DNA from: Burkholderia cenocepacia
Lineage (GTDB): Bacteria > Pseudomonadota > Gammaproteobacteria > Burkholderiales > Burkholderiaceae
Length of the DNA: 64,000 bases
Assembly: GCF_900446215.1 (NCBI RefSeq)
Contig: NZ_UAQZ01000002.1
Location: 248,001 to 312,000, forward strand
Direction of reading: 5' to 3'
Shown: one piece after another, positions 17,430 through 25,311 of the stretch
Position numbering within the stretch: the stretch's first letter is position 1
Layout of the letters: the number at the start of each line of letters is the position of its first letter
Notes under the pieces: generated by a model
Database searches by the model: none
The model's input: only the letters and a program-made list of their open reading frames with translations
Told to the model about the DNA's origin: nothing
Translations under genes and position numbers: made by a program

Positions 17430-18371
17430 ATGAGAAGCAGCGCTTTTCCCGTGACACACGTTGCCCGCTTGCTGGCCGCCGCGCTGATCGCCGGCAGCGC
17501 CTTCGCCGCGCAGGCCGCGTCGTTCGACCTGAGCCCCGAGCAGCCGGCCCGGCAGCGCGGCGCCGTGAACCCGGCGGTCGAGCAGGCGTTGCCGGCCGGT
17601 TTCCGGTTTGCCGAAGCGAACACGCTGACGATCGGCATCGCGCCGAACCTGCCGCCGCTCAGTACCTATGCGACCGACGCGCGCACGGTGGTCGGCTTCG
17701 ATCCCGATCTCGCGCAACTGATCGCGGACAGCCTCGGCCGCAAGCTGAAGATCGTGCCGCTCGCGTGGGCCGACTGGCCGCTCGCGCTGCAGTCCGGCAA
17801 GGTCGACGCGGTGATCTCGAACGTGACGGTCACCGAGCAGCGCAAGGAGAAGTTCGACTTCTCGACCTACCGCAAGGACCAGCTCGGCTTTTACGTGAAA
17901 ACCGGCAGCAGGCTGGCCGCGATCCGCGAGCCGAAGGATGTCGCCGGGCTGCGCGTCGTGACCGATTCGGGCACGAACCAGGAAAAGATCCTGCTCGAAT
18001 GGAACCGGCAGAACGTCGCGCGCGGCCTCGCGCCGGTCGAGATCCAGTATTACGCGGATGCGGCCGAGCGGTGGGTCGCGCTGCAGTCGGGCCGGGTCGA
18101 CACGATCTTCAGCGTGAACTCGATGCTCGCGTACCAGGCGTCGCTGCGCGGCGATGCGAAGCTGATCGGCACCGTCAGCGGCGGCTGGCCGCGCACCGCG
18201 GACATCGCGATCACGACCCGCAAGGGCAGCGGCCTGGCCGAGCCGCTGACGCTCGCGATCAATGCGCTGATCGCGAACGGCAGTTACCGGAAAGCGCTCG
18301 ATCACTGGCAGCTGGATGCCGAGGCGATCGACCGGTCGCAGACCAATCCGCCGGGGTTGCCGCGCACCTGA
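17430..18371 (+). CDS. Periplasmic amino-acid-binding protein (SBP family 3)
   Basis: A 313-residue protein with a Sec signal peptide (about residues 1-30, ending AQA) and the family 3 binding fold: GIAPNLPPLSTYATD starts the ligand domain, DPDLAQLIADSLGRKLKIV follows, and VDAVISNVTVTEQRKEKFDFS is the family signature. It binds a polar amino acid in the periplasm. No permease or ATPase gene is adjacent, so it must work with a permease encoded elsewhere or act as a sensor. It probably shares an operon with the oxygenase upstream, which fits uptake of the hydroxylase substrate. Confidence 0.83.
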   Translation: MRSSAFPVTHVARLLAAALIAGSAFAAQAASFDLSPEQPARQRGAVNPAVEQALPAGFRFAEANTLTIGIAPNLPPLSTYATDARTVVGFDPDLAQLIADSLGRKLKIVPLAWADWPLALQSGKVDAVISNVTVTEQRKEKFDFSTYRKDQLGFYVKTGSRLAAIREPKDVAGLRVVTDSGTNQEKILLEWNRQNVARGLAPVEIQYYADAAERWVALQSGRVDTIFSVNSMLAYQASLRGDAKLIGTVSGGWPRTADIAITTRKGSGLAEPLTLAINALIANGSYRKALDHWQLDAEAIDRSQTNPPGLPRT

Positions 18372-18372
18372 A

Positions 18373-18423
18373 CACGGTACGCGGCGGCGCTTGCGTGATC
18401 GGCCGCCGTTCGGCTGCACCGTG
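18373..18423. terminator. Nested stem-loop between converging genes
   Basis: CACGGT (18373-18378) pairs with ACCGTG (18418-18423), and inside it CGGCGGC (18382-18388) pairs with GCCGCCG (18402-18408). It lies directly after the binding-protein stop and before the 3' end of the aidA operon, so it is a likely bidirectional terminator, without a T-run. Confidence 0.45.
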
Positions 18424-18443
18424 AAATGGCGGTTGCGATCCGG

Positions 18444-18983
18444 CTACGGTTCGACGCCGGGCTGTTTCGTGTCCGGCCGGCTGCCCGCGATCTCGATCGC
18501 CGTTTCCCAGCGGAAGTAGCCCGATACGGCGCCGTCGCGATCGAGCACGGCGAAATCGGCCGTGCACGTGGTGATACCCGGGGCCAGCACCTCGCTGCGC
18601 CAGAAATGGTCTTTCATCGGCCGGCACGACGGATGCAGCAGGTCGTCGCCGTCCGGCACCGGGGTGGCGGCGTCGCGGATTTCCGCTTCGATCGGCGCGA
18701 CGATGCCGGCGTCCTTCAGCGCGAACCGGATGAACAGCACGGTCACCTCCGCCCGCAGCGCCAGCGCGGTTTCGCGCAAATGCAGCTGGTCGCCGGGCGA
18801 CAGGCCGGCAAAGAGCCGGTTGTCGTTGTGGCCGACCTGCCCGGCGTCGCCGGGGCGCAACACGTAGATGTGCCGGCCGTCGATCACGGTCGGCGCGTCG
18901 GCGTCCCGGCTCGCATCGGGGTAGGCCGACAGCAGCGTGACGGCGTCGACGATCGCGAGACCATCGCAACGAACACCAGACAT
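18444..18983 (-). CDS. AidA/PixA inclusion-body family protein, second copy
   Basis: A 179-residue PixA/AidA-family protein. LSAYPDASRDADAPTVIDGRH near the start, a central LSPGDQLHLRETALALRAEV and a late HPSCRPMKDHFWRSEVLAPG match the same positions of its upstream paralogue, with roughly a third of residues shared. I chose the ATG at 18983 because GGAGGA lies 7 nt upstream; GTG at 18989 is an alternative. It follows the paralogue by 65 nt and should be co-transcribed from the lux-box promoter. In this genus the family is acyl-homoserine-lactone-induced and its molecular function is unclear. The name does not refer to the AIDA-I adhesin. Confidence 0.8.
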   Translation of the reverse strand: MSGVRCDGLAIVDAVTLLSAYPDASRDADAPTVIDGRHIYVLRPGDAGQVGHNDNRLFAGLSPGDQLHLRETALALRAEVTVLFIRFALKDAGIVAPIEAEIRDAATPVPDGDDLLHPSCRPMKDHFWRSEVLAPGITTCTADFAVLDRDGAVSGYFRWETAIEIAGSRPDTKQPGVEP

Positions 18984-19048
18984 GAGCACGTCCTCCGCAA
19001 CAAGGGAGCGGCACGGGCGGCCGTCGTGCGGCCGCCCGCGTGCCGCGA

Positions 19049-19552
19049 TCAGTTATGGATCGAGATGAACGGATCCCACGAGAAGCAGCCCTGGCTCTGG
19101 CAGTTGCGATCAATGATCTGGAACTGGAAGTGGTAGGTCACGCGGCCGACCTTCAGGCATTCCGACGACCAGTAGTAGTTCGCGACCTTCTGGCACGTCG
19201 GCACTTCGGGCTTGCTGGTGTTCGGCACCGGGATCGACGCTTCCGCGACGCGCGGCGTCGGCGTCGAGATCAGGTCGTTGCCGACGTTGCCGATGAACTT
19301 GTAGAACACCACCTGGTTTTCGAAGCCCAGCGACAGGCTCGTTTCGCGCCAGCGGATCAGGTCGCCGACCTGCGCCTTCAGGTCGAGCTCGCCGCCCGCC
19401 TGCCCGGAAATGACGTTGTCCTGGTTAGTCACCATATAGACATAGCGCCAGTCGATCAGTGTCGGCGCCGCCGGATTCTTGCTGGGATTCGGATATTTTT
19501 TGAGAATGGTTTCGGTATCGAACGAAACGAGCACATCGGTAACGCGTGACAT
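19049..19552 (-). CDS. aidA: AidA, quorum-sensing-induced PixA-family protein
   Basis: A 167-residue cytosolic protein of the AidA/PixA inclusion-body family, with the conserved LIDWRYVYMVTNQDNVISGQ block and the late WSSECLKVGRVTYHFQFQI block. Family members form crystalline inclusions in Xenorhabdus (PixA) and are strongly induced by acyl-homoserine lactones in Ralstonia and Burkholderia; in the cepacia complex aidA is a CepIR target that affects virulence toward worms. The role in the cell is not known. A 20-bp lux-box-like palindrome and a well-placed -10 hexamer lie upstream. It is first in a two-gene operon with a paralogue. Confidence 0.85.
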   Translation of the reverse strand: MSRVTDVLVSFDTETILKKYPNPSKNPAAPTLIDWRYVYMVTNQDNVISGQAGGELDLKAQVGDLIRWRETSLSLGFENQVVFYKFIGNVGNDLISTPTPRVAEASIPVPNTSKPEVPTCQKVANYYWSSECLKVGRVTYHFQFQIIDRNCQSQGCFSWDPFISIHN

Positions 19553-19673
19553 AGAAGCTCCCGTTTGAAGTAATGGGAATCATCGTTGCGCGAATTGCTT
19601 CGTGCAGCCGCCATCGCCTTGTGAGGCAAGGGTTTGCGCCGGTATCGGCACGTGCGGAGGCGACGGCTAATGC

Positions 19674-19679
19674 AGATTA
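19674..19679 (-). promoter_or_regulatory. Candidate -10 box of the aidA promoter
   Basis: On the minus strand TAATCT lies 21 nt after the lux-box-like palindrome. With it as the -10 hexamer the box centre is near -44, the class II position for LuxR-type activators that overlap the -35 region. The leader would be about 115 nt. Confidence 0.45.
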
Positions 19680-19700
19680 GTCCGTTTGGTTAATCATGGA

Positions 19701-19720
19701 AGCTGTAAAAGTAAACAGGT
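19701..19720 (-). promoter_or_regulatory. lux/cep box upstream of aidA
   Basis: On the plus strand AGCTGTAAAAGTAAACAGGT has the CTGT-N8-ACAG core of LuxR-family binding sites with extended CCTGT/ACAG symmetry, 149 bp before the aidA start. It matches the spacing of the canonical lux box and the known dependence of aidA on CepR. The rest of 19553-19847 shows only a short TAATCG/CGATTA inverted repeat at 19805-19822 next to the converging gene. Confidence 0.65.
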
Positions 19721-19847
19721 CGGGAAAATGATTTTTAGAGTTAATTTTAAAATCGGAATCAATCGAGTCGATGCGTGACATAAATATCGCGACATTGAAT
19801 CTGTTAATCGATCGACCGATTATCGGCGGGGGCGGGAAGGCGGCTGT

Positions 19848-20231
19848 TTACCGGTAGGTCCAGAGCCGGTGCAGCACGAACGTCGTCGGCGGGATCAGCA
19901 GTGCGATCGCGACGACGCCCATCGCGCGCGACGCACCCAGCGCCTCGGCGGCACGCGCGAGCAGCATCGTCTCGACGAAGCCGGCCAGCGTGACCGCGAG
20001 AAAGCGCAGCGCGTTGCGGGGGCGCACCGTCGACGAGAAGCTCCACAGCGTATTCGCCAGATACGAGAACGCAGTCGCGCAGAGGAACGCGATGGCATTC
20101 GCGGTCACCGGCGTCGCGTCGCGTAGCGCGAACAGCGCCGTCGCGACCAGCGTGTGGAGCGCGGTCGAGCCGAGCCCGGACACGCCGAAGCGCACGAGCC
20201 GCGTGCGCTCGGCCTGCAGCAGCCCGTTCAT
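19848..20231 (-). CDS. GtrA-family membrane protein (lipid-linked sugar flippase-like)
   Basis: A 127-residue protein with four hydrophobic segments and the GtrA pattern: VRFGVSGLGSTALHTLVATA, then ALRDATPVTANAIAFLCATA, then FSYLANTLWSF, and a C-terminal segment ending HRLWTYR. GtrA proteins are thought to flip undecaprenyl-phosphate-linked sugars across the inner membrane. It is the last gene of a four-gene operon, 13 nt after a GtrB-like transferase, which is the usual partner. No third dedicated glycosyltransferase of the GtrC type is present; the two GT87-like proteins upstream could take that role. Confidence 0.8.
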   Translation of the reverse strand: MNGLLQAERTRLVRFGVSGLGSTALHTLVATALFALRDATPVTANAIAFLCATAFSYLANTLWSFSSTVRPRNALRFLAVTLAGFVETMLLARAAEALGASRAMGVVAIALLIPPTTFVLHRLWTYR

Positions 20232-20244
20232 GGCGAGCGCGCGT

Positions 20245-21288
20245 TCAGCGCACGCCGATGCGCGCCCGGACCGGCTGCACGCGCCGGCGGGCCGGCTGGC
20301 GGCGGGCGTCGCGCGCGACCGGCAGTTCGATCACCTTGCCGTGCGCCTGGTAGCGGCGGCGGATCAGGTAGACGGGCCGTTGCTTCGATTCGTCGTAGAT
20401 CCGCCCGACGTATTCGCCGACTACGCCGATCCCGATCAGCTCGATGCCGCCGATGAACAGCGTGACCGAGATCAGCGACGCGTAGCCGAGTACCGGATTG
20501 CCGAACAGCAGCGTGCGCAGGATGATGAACGAACCGTACACGAACGCGAGCGCCGCGATGCCGACGCCGATGTAGGTCCAGCTGCGCAGCGGCACGGTGC
20601 TGAAGCTGGTGATGCCTTCCAGCGCGAAATTCCACAGCTTCCAGCCGGAGAATTTCGAGTGCCCGGCGCTGCGCGGATCGCGCTGGTACTCGACGATCAC
20701 GGTCTTGTAGCCGACCCACGCGAACAGCCCCTTCATGAAGCGGTGCCGCTCGGGCAGGTTGCGCAGCGCGTTCACGACCTTGCGGTCCATCAGCCGGAAA
20801 TCGCCGACGTTCTCCGGCAGCTTCACGTCCGACAGCAGGTTGTGCACGCGGTAGTAGATCGCGGCGGCGGTGCGCTTCGCGAACGAATCGCACGCGCGGT
20901 TGCTGCGCTTGGCCGCGACGACCTCCGCGCCGTCGCGCCAGTGGTCGATCATCACCGGAATCAGGCTCGGCGGGTCCTGCAGGTCCGCGTCGAGCGGAAT
21001 CACCGCATCGCCCGCGGCTTCGTCGAGGCCGGCCGTCAGCGCGGCTTCCTTGCCGAAGTTGCGGGTCAGGTCGATGACGCGTACGCGCCGTTCGGCGGCG
21101 CCGATCCGGACCAGGCGTTCCAGCGTGTCGTCGCGGCTGCCGTCGTTTACGCAGACGATCTCGAAGCGGATCGCGTCGATCGCGCTCAGCAACGGAATCA
21201 CGACGTCGAAGAAGCGTTCGACGGCTTCGCCTTCGTTGTAGAACGGCACGACCAGCGAAACGAGCGGCGTGTAGATGGGTTCCCGCAT
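20245..21288 (-). CDS. Family 2 glycosyltransferase, GtrB/dolichol-phosphate-mannose-synthase-like
   Basis: A 347-residue GT2 enzyme. The nucleotide-sugar fold shows VVPFYNEGEAVERFF (14-28), CVNDGSRDDT (46-55), the metal-binding DADLQDPP (100-107) and DFRLMDRKV. Two C-terminal membrane segments follow at about residues 235-260 and 270-295, then a basic tail. Such enzymes move glucose or mannose from a nucleotide to undecaprenyl phosphate on the cytoplasmic face. AAGGGGA precedes the ATG. It lies 24 nt after a GT87-like gene and 13 nt before gtrA-like, so the three act together on lipid-linked sugar. Confidence 0.87.
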   Translation of the reverse strand: MREPIYTPLVSLVVPFYNEGEAVERFFDVVIPLLSAIDAIRFEIVCVNDGSRDDTLERLVRIGAAERRVRVIDLTRNFGKEAALTAGLDEAAGDAVIPLDADLQDPPSLIPVMIDHWRDGAEVVAAKRSNRACDSFAKRTAAAIYYRVHNLLSDVKLPENVGDFRLMDRKVVNALRNLPERHRFMKGLFAWVGYKTVIVEYQRDPRSAGHSKFSGWKLWNFALEGITSFSTVPLRSWTYIGVGIAALAFVYGSFIILRTLLFGNPVLGYASLISVTLFIGGIELIGIGVVGEYVGRIYDESKQRPVYLIRRRYQAHGKVIELPVARDARRQPARRRVQPVRARIGVR

Positions 21289-21312
21289 GATGATTCCCCT
21301 TGTGATGGCGCT

Positions 21313-22692
21313 TTACCGGCCGGCGCCGAGCGTCGGGCGGCCGGTGCGGCGCAGGCCGTGCGCCGGGCGGTGGTGCGGTCGGAGCGGGTGGGTGAACCCG
21401 GTCTCGGTCGAGGTGTCGCGCGCGTCGGGCAGCGACGGCACGTCACGTCTTTCCCGGGCGATGCGGCTGACGAGCAGCGCGAGCGATGCGAGCGTCACGA
21501 GCGGCATGAACTGGAACGACAGGTGCGGCACGATCGCGAGGCCCGCGAGCGGCATCGGCCACAGCAGCATCAGCCATTCGCGATCGAAGTGCCGCCAGCC
21601 GTGCGTCCATGCATAGCGCGCGTACCACGCGATCACGATGCCGTACCACGTGAGGTCGTAGTCGTACAGATACGGGCTGACGAGCAGGCACGCGCACGCG
21701 AGGGTCGCGGCGCGCAGCGCGTACGAACACGCGCCGCGCCACGCGTAGACGACGGCGCTCGCGGCGGCCGCGGCCGACAGCAGCTGAAGGCCGCGTGCGA
21801 CGAGCGCGGGCCAGCCGGCCATCGTCGCGAGCGCGAACACGGTCGGCATGCGGGCGAGCTTCGCGTGGCCCGCATCGACGATCGCGTAGACGTTGCCGAT
21901 CACGTGCATGAACGTGAGCCACGGGCCGATCCCGAACGCGAGCGTCGCGAGCGCGACGCTGACGGCGATCGTCGCGGCCCACGCGGCCAGCGCGCGCCAT
22001 TGGCCCGCACACAGCAGCGCGAGCGGGAACAGCACCGCGAGCTGCGGCTTCATCGTCAGCAAACCGAAGCAGATTCCGGCGCAGACGGGCCGCCGGTTCA
22101 ACGCGAGCAGGCCGAGTGCGGCGAGCGTCGCGGTGAAGAGGCTCGTCTGCCCGACGATCACCGTGAGGAACGCACCGGGAAACGCGAGCGCGCACAGCCA
22201 AGCGGCGTCGCGCTGCACCGTGGCGCGCATCGTCGCCGCGAACAGCATGATCGTGATGCCGAGCCACAGCACGACCGCCAGCGTGTACGGCAGCCAGCCG
22301 AGCGGCAGCACGAACAGCAGCATCGTCGGCGGATAGAGCCACGGCAGCGTGCCGTCCGCGAGCGTCATCGTCGGGACCGCGAGCTTCTGGACCGCGAACA
22401 GCGCGGGGAAATGCCACGCGTTCGCGCCGTGACCGTGCGCGGCGAGCCACGCGGCGCTCCAGACCGGCGAGAAGTCCTGCGACAGCGGTTCCAGCGCGCC
22501 GTGGCGCGACAGGAGGACGCGGGTCAGGTAGATCGCGATGAACAGCAGCTCGGTCAGCAGCACGGCGGCCGCATAGAGGCGCACGCGATCGCGGTTGAGC
22601 CAGTGCGGATGGCGGCGCGGGCCGGCGATCGGGAGTTCCGGATGCACGTCGGCGGCCGAATGCGCGTGGCGGGCGAACGACGGCGCTTTCAT
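21313..22692 (-). CDS. GT87-like integral membrane glycosyltransferase, copy 2
   Basis: A 459-residue multispanning protein of the DUF2029/GT87 type, which uses polyprenyl-phosphate sugars on the periplasmic side. ALEPLSQDFSPVWSAAWLA places an Asp in the first large loop, as in other GT-C enzymes, and LPWLYPPTMLLFVLPLGWLP is shared almost word for word with the gene upstream. I chose the ATG at 22692: CGGAG precedes it and it overlaps the upstream stop by 4 nt (ATGA), which implies translational coupling. About ten membrane segments are visible. The acceptor is unknown. Confidence 0.78.
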   Translation of the reverse strand: MKAPSFARHAHSAADVHPELPIAGPRRHPHWLNRDRVRLYAAAVLLTELLFIAIYLTRVLLSRHGALEPLSQDFSPVWSAAWLAAHGHGANAWHFPALFAVQKLAVPTMTLADGTLPWLYPPTMLLFVLPLGWLPYTLAVVLWLGITIMLFAATMRATVQRDAAWLCALAFPGAFLTVIVGQTSLFTATLAALGLLALNRRPVCAGICFGLLTMKPQLAVLFPLALLCAGQWRALAAWAATIAVSVALATLAFGIGPWLTFMHVIGNVYAIVDAGHAKLARMPTVFALATMAGWPALVARGLQLLSAAAAASAVVYAWRGACSYALRAATLACACLLVSPYLYDYDLTWYGIVIAWYARYAWTHGWRHFDREWLMLLWPMPLAGLAIVPHLSFQFMPLVTLASLALLVSRIARERRDVPSLPDARDTSTETGFTHPLRPHHRPAHGLRRTGRPTLGAGR

Positions 22693-23927
22693 CGTGCGCT
22701 CCGGGATGCGAGCGCCGTGCGGCGCACGACGACGAACAGCACCGCGAGCAGCACGACCGGCCCGATCTGCGGCAGCTTCATCAGCCGGTTCAGCATTTCG
22801 AAGATCGGCAGCAGCCACGCCAGCACGAGAATGCCCTGGTCGCCGGGCAGCCAGCCTTCGTCGAGGCCGTGTGCGATCAGGCAGAAGATCGCGATGCCGA
22901 GCCACGTCAGTTCGTAGTTCCACAGATATGGCGTCGTCAGCAGCGTGGCGACCGCCAGTACCGCCCCGCGCAGCCGCATGTCACGCGTGCGGCGCCAGAC
23001 GTCGACGGCCGCGGCGAGCGCGACGAGCGCGACCGCCGCCTGGGCGGCCAGCGCGGCCGCCACCGGCGCGCCGGCGAGCCGCAACGCGGCGAACGGCGTC
23101 GGCGACGCGAGCCAGTACGATGCGAGCATGAAGTGCTGCGCGCGTACCGTCGACAGTGCGTGACTCAAGCCGTGCAGCGCGGCGGGGCCGGCCAGCGCCA
23201 CGCCGGCCGCCGCGAACAGCGTCGCGCTGATCGCCGCCGCCGCGAAGGTGCGCCACGCACGCGTCGCGATCAGCACGAACGGGAACACGACGGCGAGTTG
23301 CGGCTTGATCGCGAGCAGCCCGATCAGCACGCCCGCCAGGACCGGACGCTTGCCGAGCAGATGCAGCGCGAGCGCGGCGAGGCCGGCGGTCAGGATGCTG
23401 TTCTGGCCGAACAGCGCGGACATGCACACCGCCGAATACGCGACGACGACGAGCGCCGCGGCGCGCGGCACGGGAAGATGCGCGCGCAGCCCCGACAACC
23501 GCGAGACGGCGAGCGCGTAGCATAAAAGACTGCCCGCGAAAAAGAGGAAGTAAGCGGGCAGGAAAGGCACGAGGGCAACCGGCGCGATGAACAGCAGCAT
23601 CGTCGGCGGATACAGCCAGGGAAGCGGCCGGTTTTGCAGATACGCACCGAAGTGCGCGAACTCGGCCTGCAGGAATGAGGACGTGTCGTAAGCCGCCGCG
23701 GCATGGCCTTGCAACACGAGATGCGATGCGGTCCAGAAGACCGAGAAGTCGGTGCCGGGGCGGGCGGTGGCGTTCGACGTGAAGCCGTCGGTCACGACCG
23801 CCCAGACGATCAGCAGCGCAGCGAAGAGCATCAGCATGATGCAGCTGTACGGAATGATCCGGTCGGCCGTCAGCCATTGAGCACAGCGTATTGCGCGATC
23901 GCGCGTTCCACGATTGGCTGTGTACAT
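22689..23927 (-). CDS. GT87-like integral membrane glycosyltransferase, copy 1
   Basis: A 412-residue paralogue of the next gene, first in the operon. The segment RPGTDFSVFWTASHLVLQGH carries the conserved loop-1 Asp, RPLPWLYPPTMLLFIAPVAL matches its paralogue, and YSAVCMSALFGQNSILTAGL is a further shared block. About ten membrane segments. DUF2029/GT87 enzymes take mannose or a similar sugar from a polyprenyl carrier, as in mycobacterial PimE-type transferases. The ribosome binding site is weak. The tandem pair ending in gtrB and gtrA suggests a periplasmic glycosylation system for a glycan, lipid or surface protein. Confidence 0.78.
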   Translation of the reverse strand: MYTANRGTRDRAIRCAQWLTADRIIPYSCIMLMLFAALLIVWAVVTDGFTSNATARPGTDFSVFWTASHLVLQGHAAAAYDTSSFLQAEFAHFGAYLQNRPLPWLYPPTMLLFIAPVALVPFLPAYFLFFAGSLLCYALAVSRLSGLRAHLPVPRAAALVVVAYSAVCMSALFGQNSILTAGLAALALHLLGKRPVLAGVLIGLLAIKPQLAVVFPFVLIATRAWRTFAAAAISATLFAAAGVALAGPAALHGLSHALSTVRAQHFMLASYWLASPTPFAALRLAGAPVAAALAAQAAVALVALAAAVDVWRRTRDMRLRGAVLAVATLLTTPYLWNYELTWLGIAIFCLIAHGLDEGWLPGDQGILVLAWLLPIFEMLNRLMKLPQIGPVVLLAVLFVVVRRTALASRSAR

Positions 23928-24028
23928 GATGCCCCGTCTGTCGTGTGGCCGCGTGGTCTGTCGCGGCCGTTTGATGTTGTGGTGCCTGCGGATCGAATCG
24001 CTCTGAAATGGCGTTGTCCGGTGAATTC

Positions 24029-24057
24029 ATTGTTGAAGAAAAAATCGCGTGATGCAA
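24029..24057 (-). promoter_or_regulatory. Candidate sigma70 promoter of the glycosylation operon
   Basis: On the minus strand TTGCAT (24052-24057) and AACAAT (24029-24034) are separated by 17 nt, in an AT-rich pocket about 100 nt before the first GT87-like gene. The -10 match is moderate (four of six). Confidence 0.35.
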
Positions 24058-24643
24058 ACCACGCACGGCCGGCCGGCATTTAATGTGTTCAGCGATTCGG
24101 GTGAAAACCGCCATTTCTGGTATGAGAAAACGCCGCCGCCGGGATCCGTGTTTCTGGCCTGAAACATTCCGCGATTTTTACCGGCTGTGCGTGCCGCCGA
24201 ACCCGCGGCGCGCGGGCGGTCTGCCGCGTTCGGGAAAATCCCGAGAAAATTTTTTAGGTCCTTCGTGCAGCGCCACGACGGGCTTTCGTGTCGGCCGCAT
24301 GCGCCCGAACCGCATATATCAAAGTTGAAACATTTCGGCGGTCGGGCGTTTGGCGGAGGTTTGCATATATCGCTGAAACCCTTGATGCGTCTCGATTCCG
24401 ACCGGGATGGTCCGCTCTTTGCGTAAGCGTTGGCACGGCAGTCGACGACGTGACGACCGGGCGGTTCCGGCAGGCAGCAGAGGAACCGGCTCGCGAATCA
24501 CCTGCGGAACAGACAGTCCGGAGCGCGTCGGGGAACACGCAGCTCCAGTCCGATCAACCGCGGCAACCGTCGTCGAACGACCCAAGAGACCCGGTGGATT
24601 CAGGGCAATAAGAAATCGGCATGGCAGTACATGGGGAATAAAA

Positions 24644-24880
24644 ATGAAAGACCACAGCACGTCGCGGATCGCAAGCCGCGTTAAAGACACACTGCAGCTT
24701 TGCCGGGAGTTCATCTCCCGTTCAACTGGATTCCATGCGTCGAACGGCCGTCGCGCCGTTCCGGTCGATCGACTCGTCCGGTTCATCCGGCCGGTCGAAC
24801 CGTACACGCGTCTCTCATGCTCCGCCTCGCCGATACCCGTTCGCACGGACAACGCTGGTCCACCCCGTTGCCGCGACTGA
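24644..24880 (+). CDS. Doubtful small frame in the tad leader
   Basis: A 78-codon frame opened by ATG with GGGGA nine nt upstream; it begins MKDHSTSRIASRVKDTLQL, which reads like a short amphipathic leader peptide. The second half is rich in Arg, Ser and Pro and looks like non-coding sequence translated. It may be a leader peptide, a decayed gene or chance. No homologue is recognised. Confidence 0.2.
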   Translation: MKDHSTSRIASRVKDTLQLCREFISRSTGFHASNGRRAVPVDRLVRFIRPVEPYTRLSCSASPIPVRTDNAGPPRCRD

Positions 24881-24979
24881 TCGTCGGCTTCCGATTTTTC
24901 GAGTAGTGCCGGTGGTGCCCACCCCCCGACGTCCTGACCGACGAAGGGTATTTCATAGCAGTCCGAAAGGAGAATGCTC

Positions 24980-25171
24980 ATGTCAAGAATCATCGAAAAG
25001 ATCGCGTGGTTCGTCCAGGATCAGGACGGCGTGACGGCCATCGAGTACGGCCTGATCGCCGCGCTGATCGCGATCGGCATCGTCGCCGCGCTGGCGACGG
25101 TCGGTACGGATCTGAAGACCGTGTTCAGCACGATCGCCGCGGATCTGGACTCGGCGGTAGCAGGCATCTGA
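24980..25171 (+). CDS. flp1: Flp-type IVb pilin 1
   Basis: A 63-residue Flp prepilin. The leader ends DQDG, with cleavage expected between Gly17 and Val18, and the mature chain begins VTAIEYGLIAAL, with the Flp-specific Glu at +5 and Tyr at +6, then one hydrophobic segment. It polymerises into thin bundled pili used for adhesion and biofilm. I chose ATG 24980 over 24974 because AAAGGAG lies 7 nt before it. It is first of 15 tad genes and followed by a hairpin 10 nt past the stop. Its last 20 residues equal those of pilin 2, so the pair arose by recent duplication or is kept identical by conversion. Confidence 0.93.
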   Translation: MSRIIEKIAWFVQDQDGVTAIEYGLIAALIAIGIVAALATVGTDLKTVFSTIAADLDSAVAGI

Positions 25172-25180
25172 TGGACGGTA

Positions 25181-25210
25181 CGACGAACGGCTCGTTCGAA
25201 TCGTTCGTCG
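25181..25210 (+). terminator. Hairpin after pilin gene 1
   Basis: CGACGAACG (25181-25189) and CGTTCGTCG (25202-25210) are exact complements around a 12-nt loop, 10 nt past the pilin stop. There is no T-run, so it may stabilise the pilin message or cause partial termination. Confidence 0.45.
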
Positions 25211-25311
25211 GCGCCACACGGCATCAACGACATTCCTCGACGTATCGAAGCACGGTCATCCGACCAGCCGGTGCGCGAGGATTTTGAAAGTCACCACGCA
25301 AGGAGATCACC

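Larger units (their letters stand above)
23928..24979. other. Long divergent intergenic region between glycosylation operon and tad locus
   Basis: About 1.05 kb with no gene I can support firmly. It is less GC-rich than the flanks. It contains a promoter candidate for the minus-strand operon at 24029-24057, a 9-bp direct repeat GCATATATC at 24312-24320 and 24363-24371, and a weak small frame at 24644-24880. Its length before the first pilin gene suggests a long regulated leader. No clear -10/-35 pair for the pilin operon was found. Confidence 0.5.

Noticed and set aside
24083..24328. 81-codon plus-strand frame in the pilin leader
   Set aside because: There is no ribosome binding site, the composition is basic and Phe/Arg/Cys-mixed without a pattern, and it ends in the middle of AT-rich regulatory-looking sequence.
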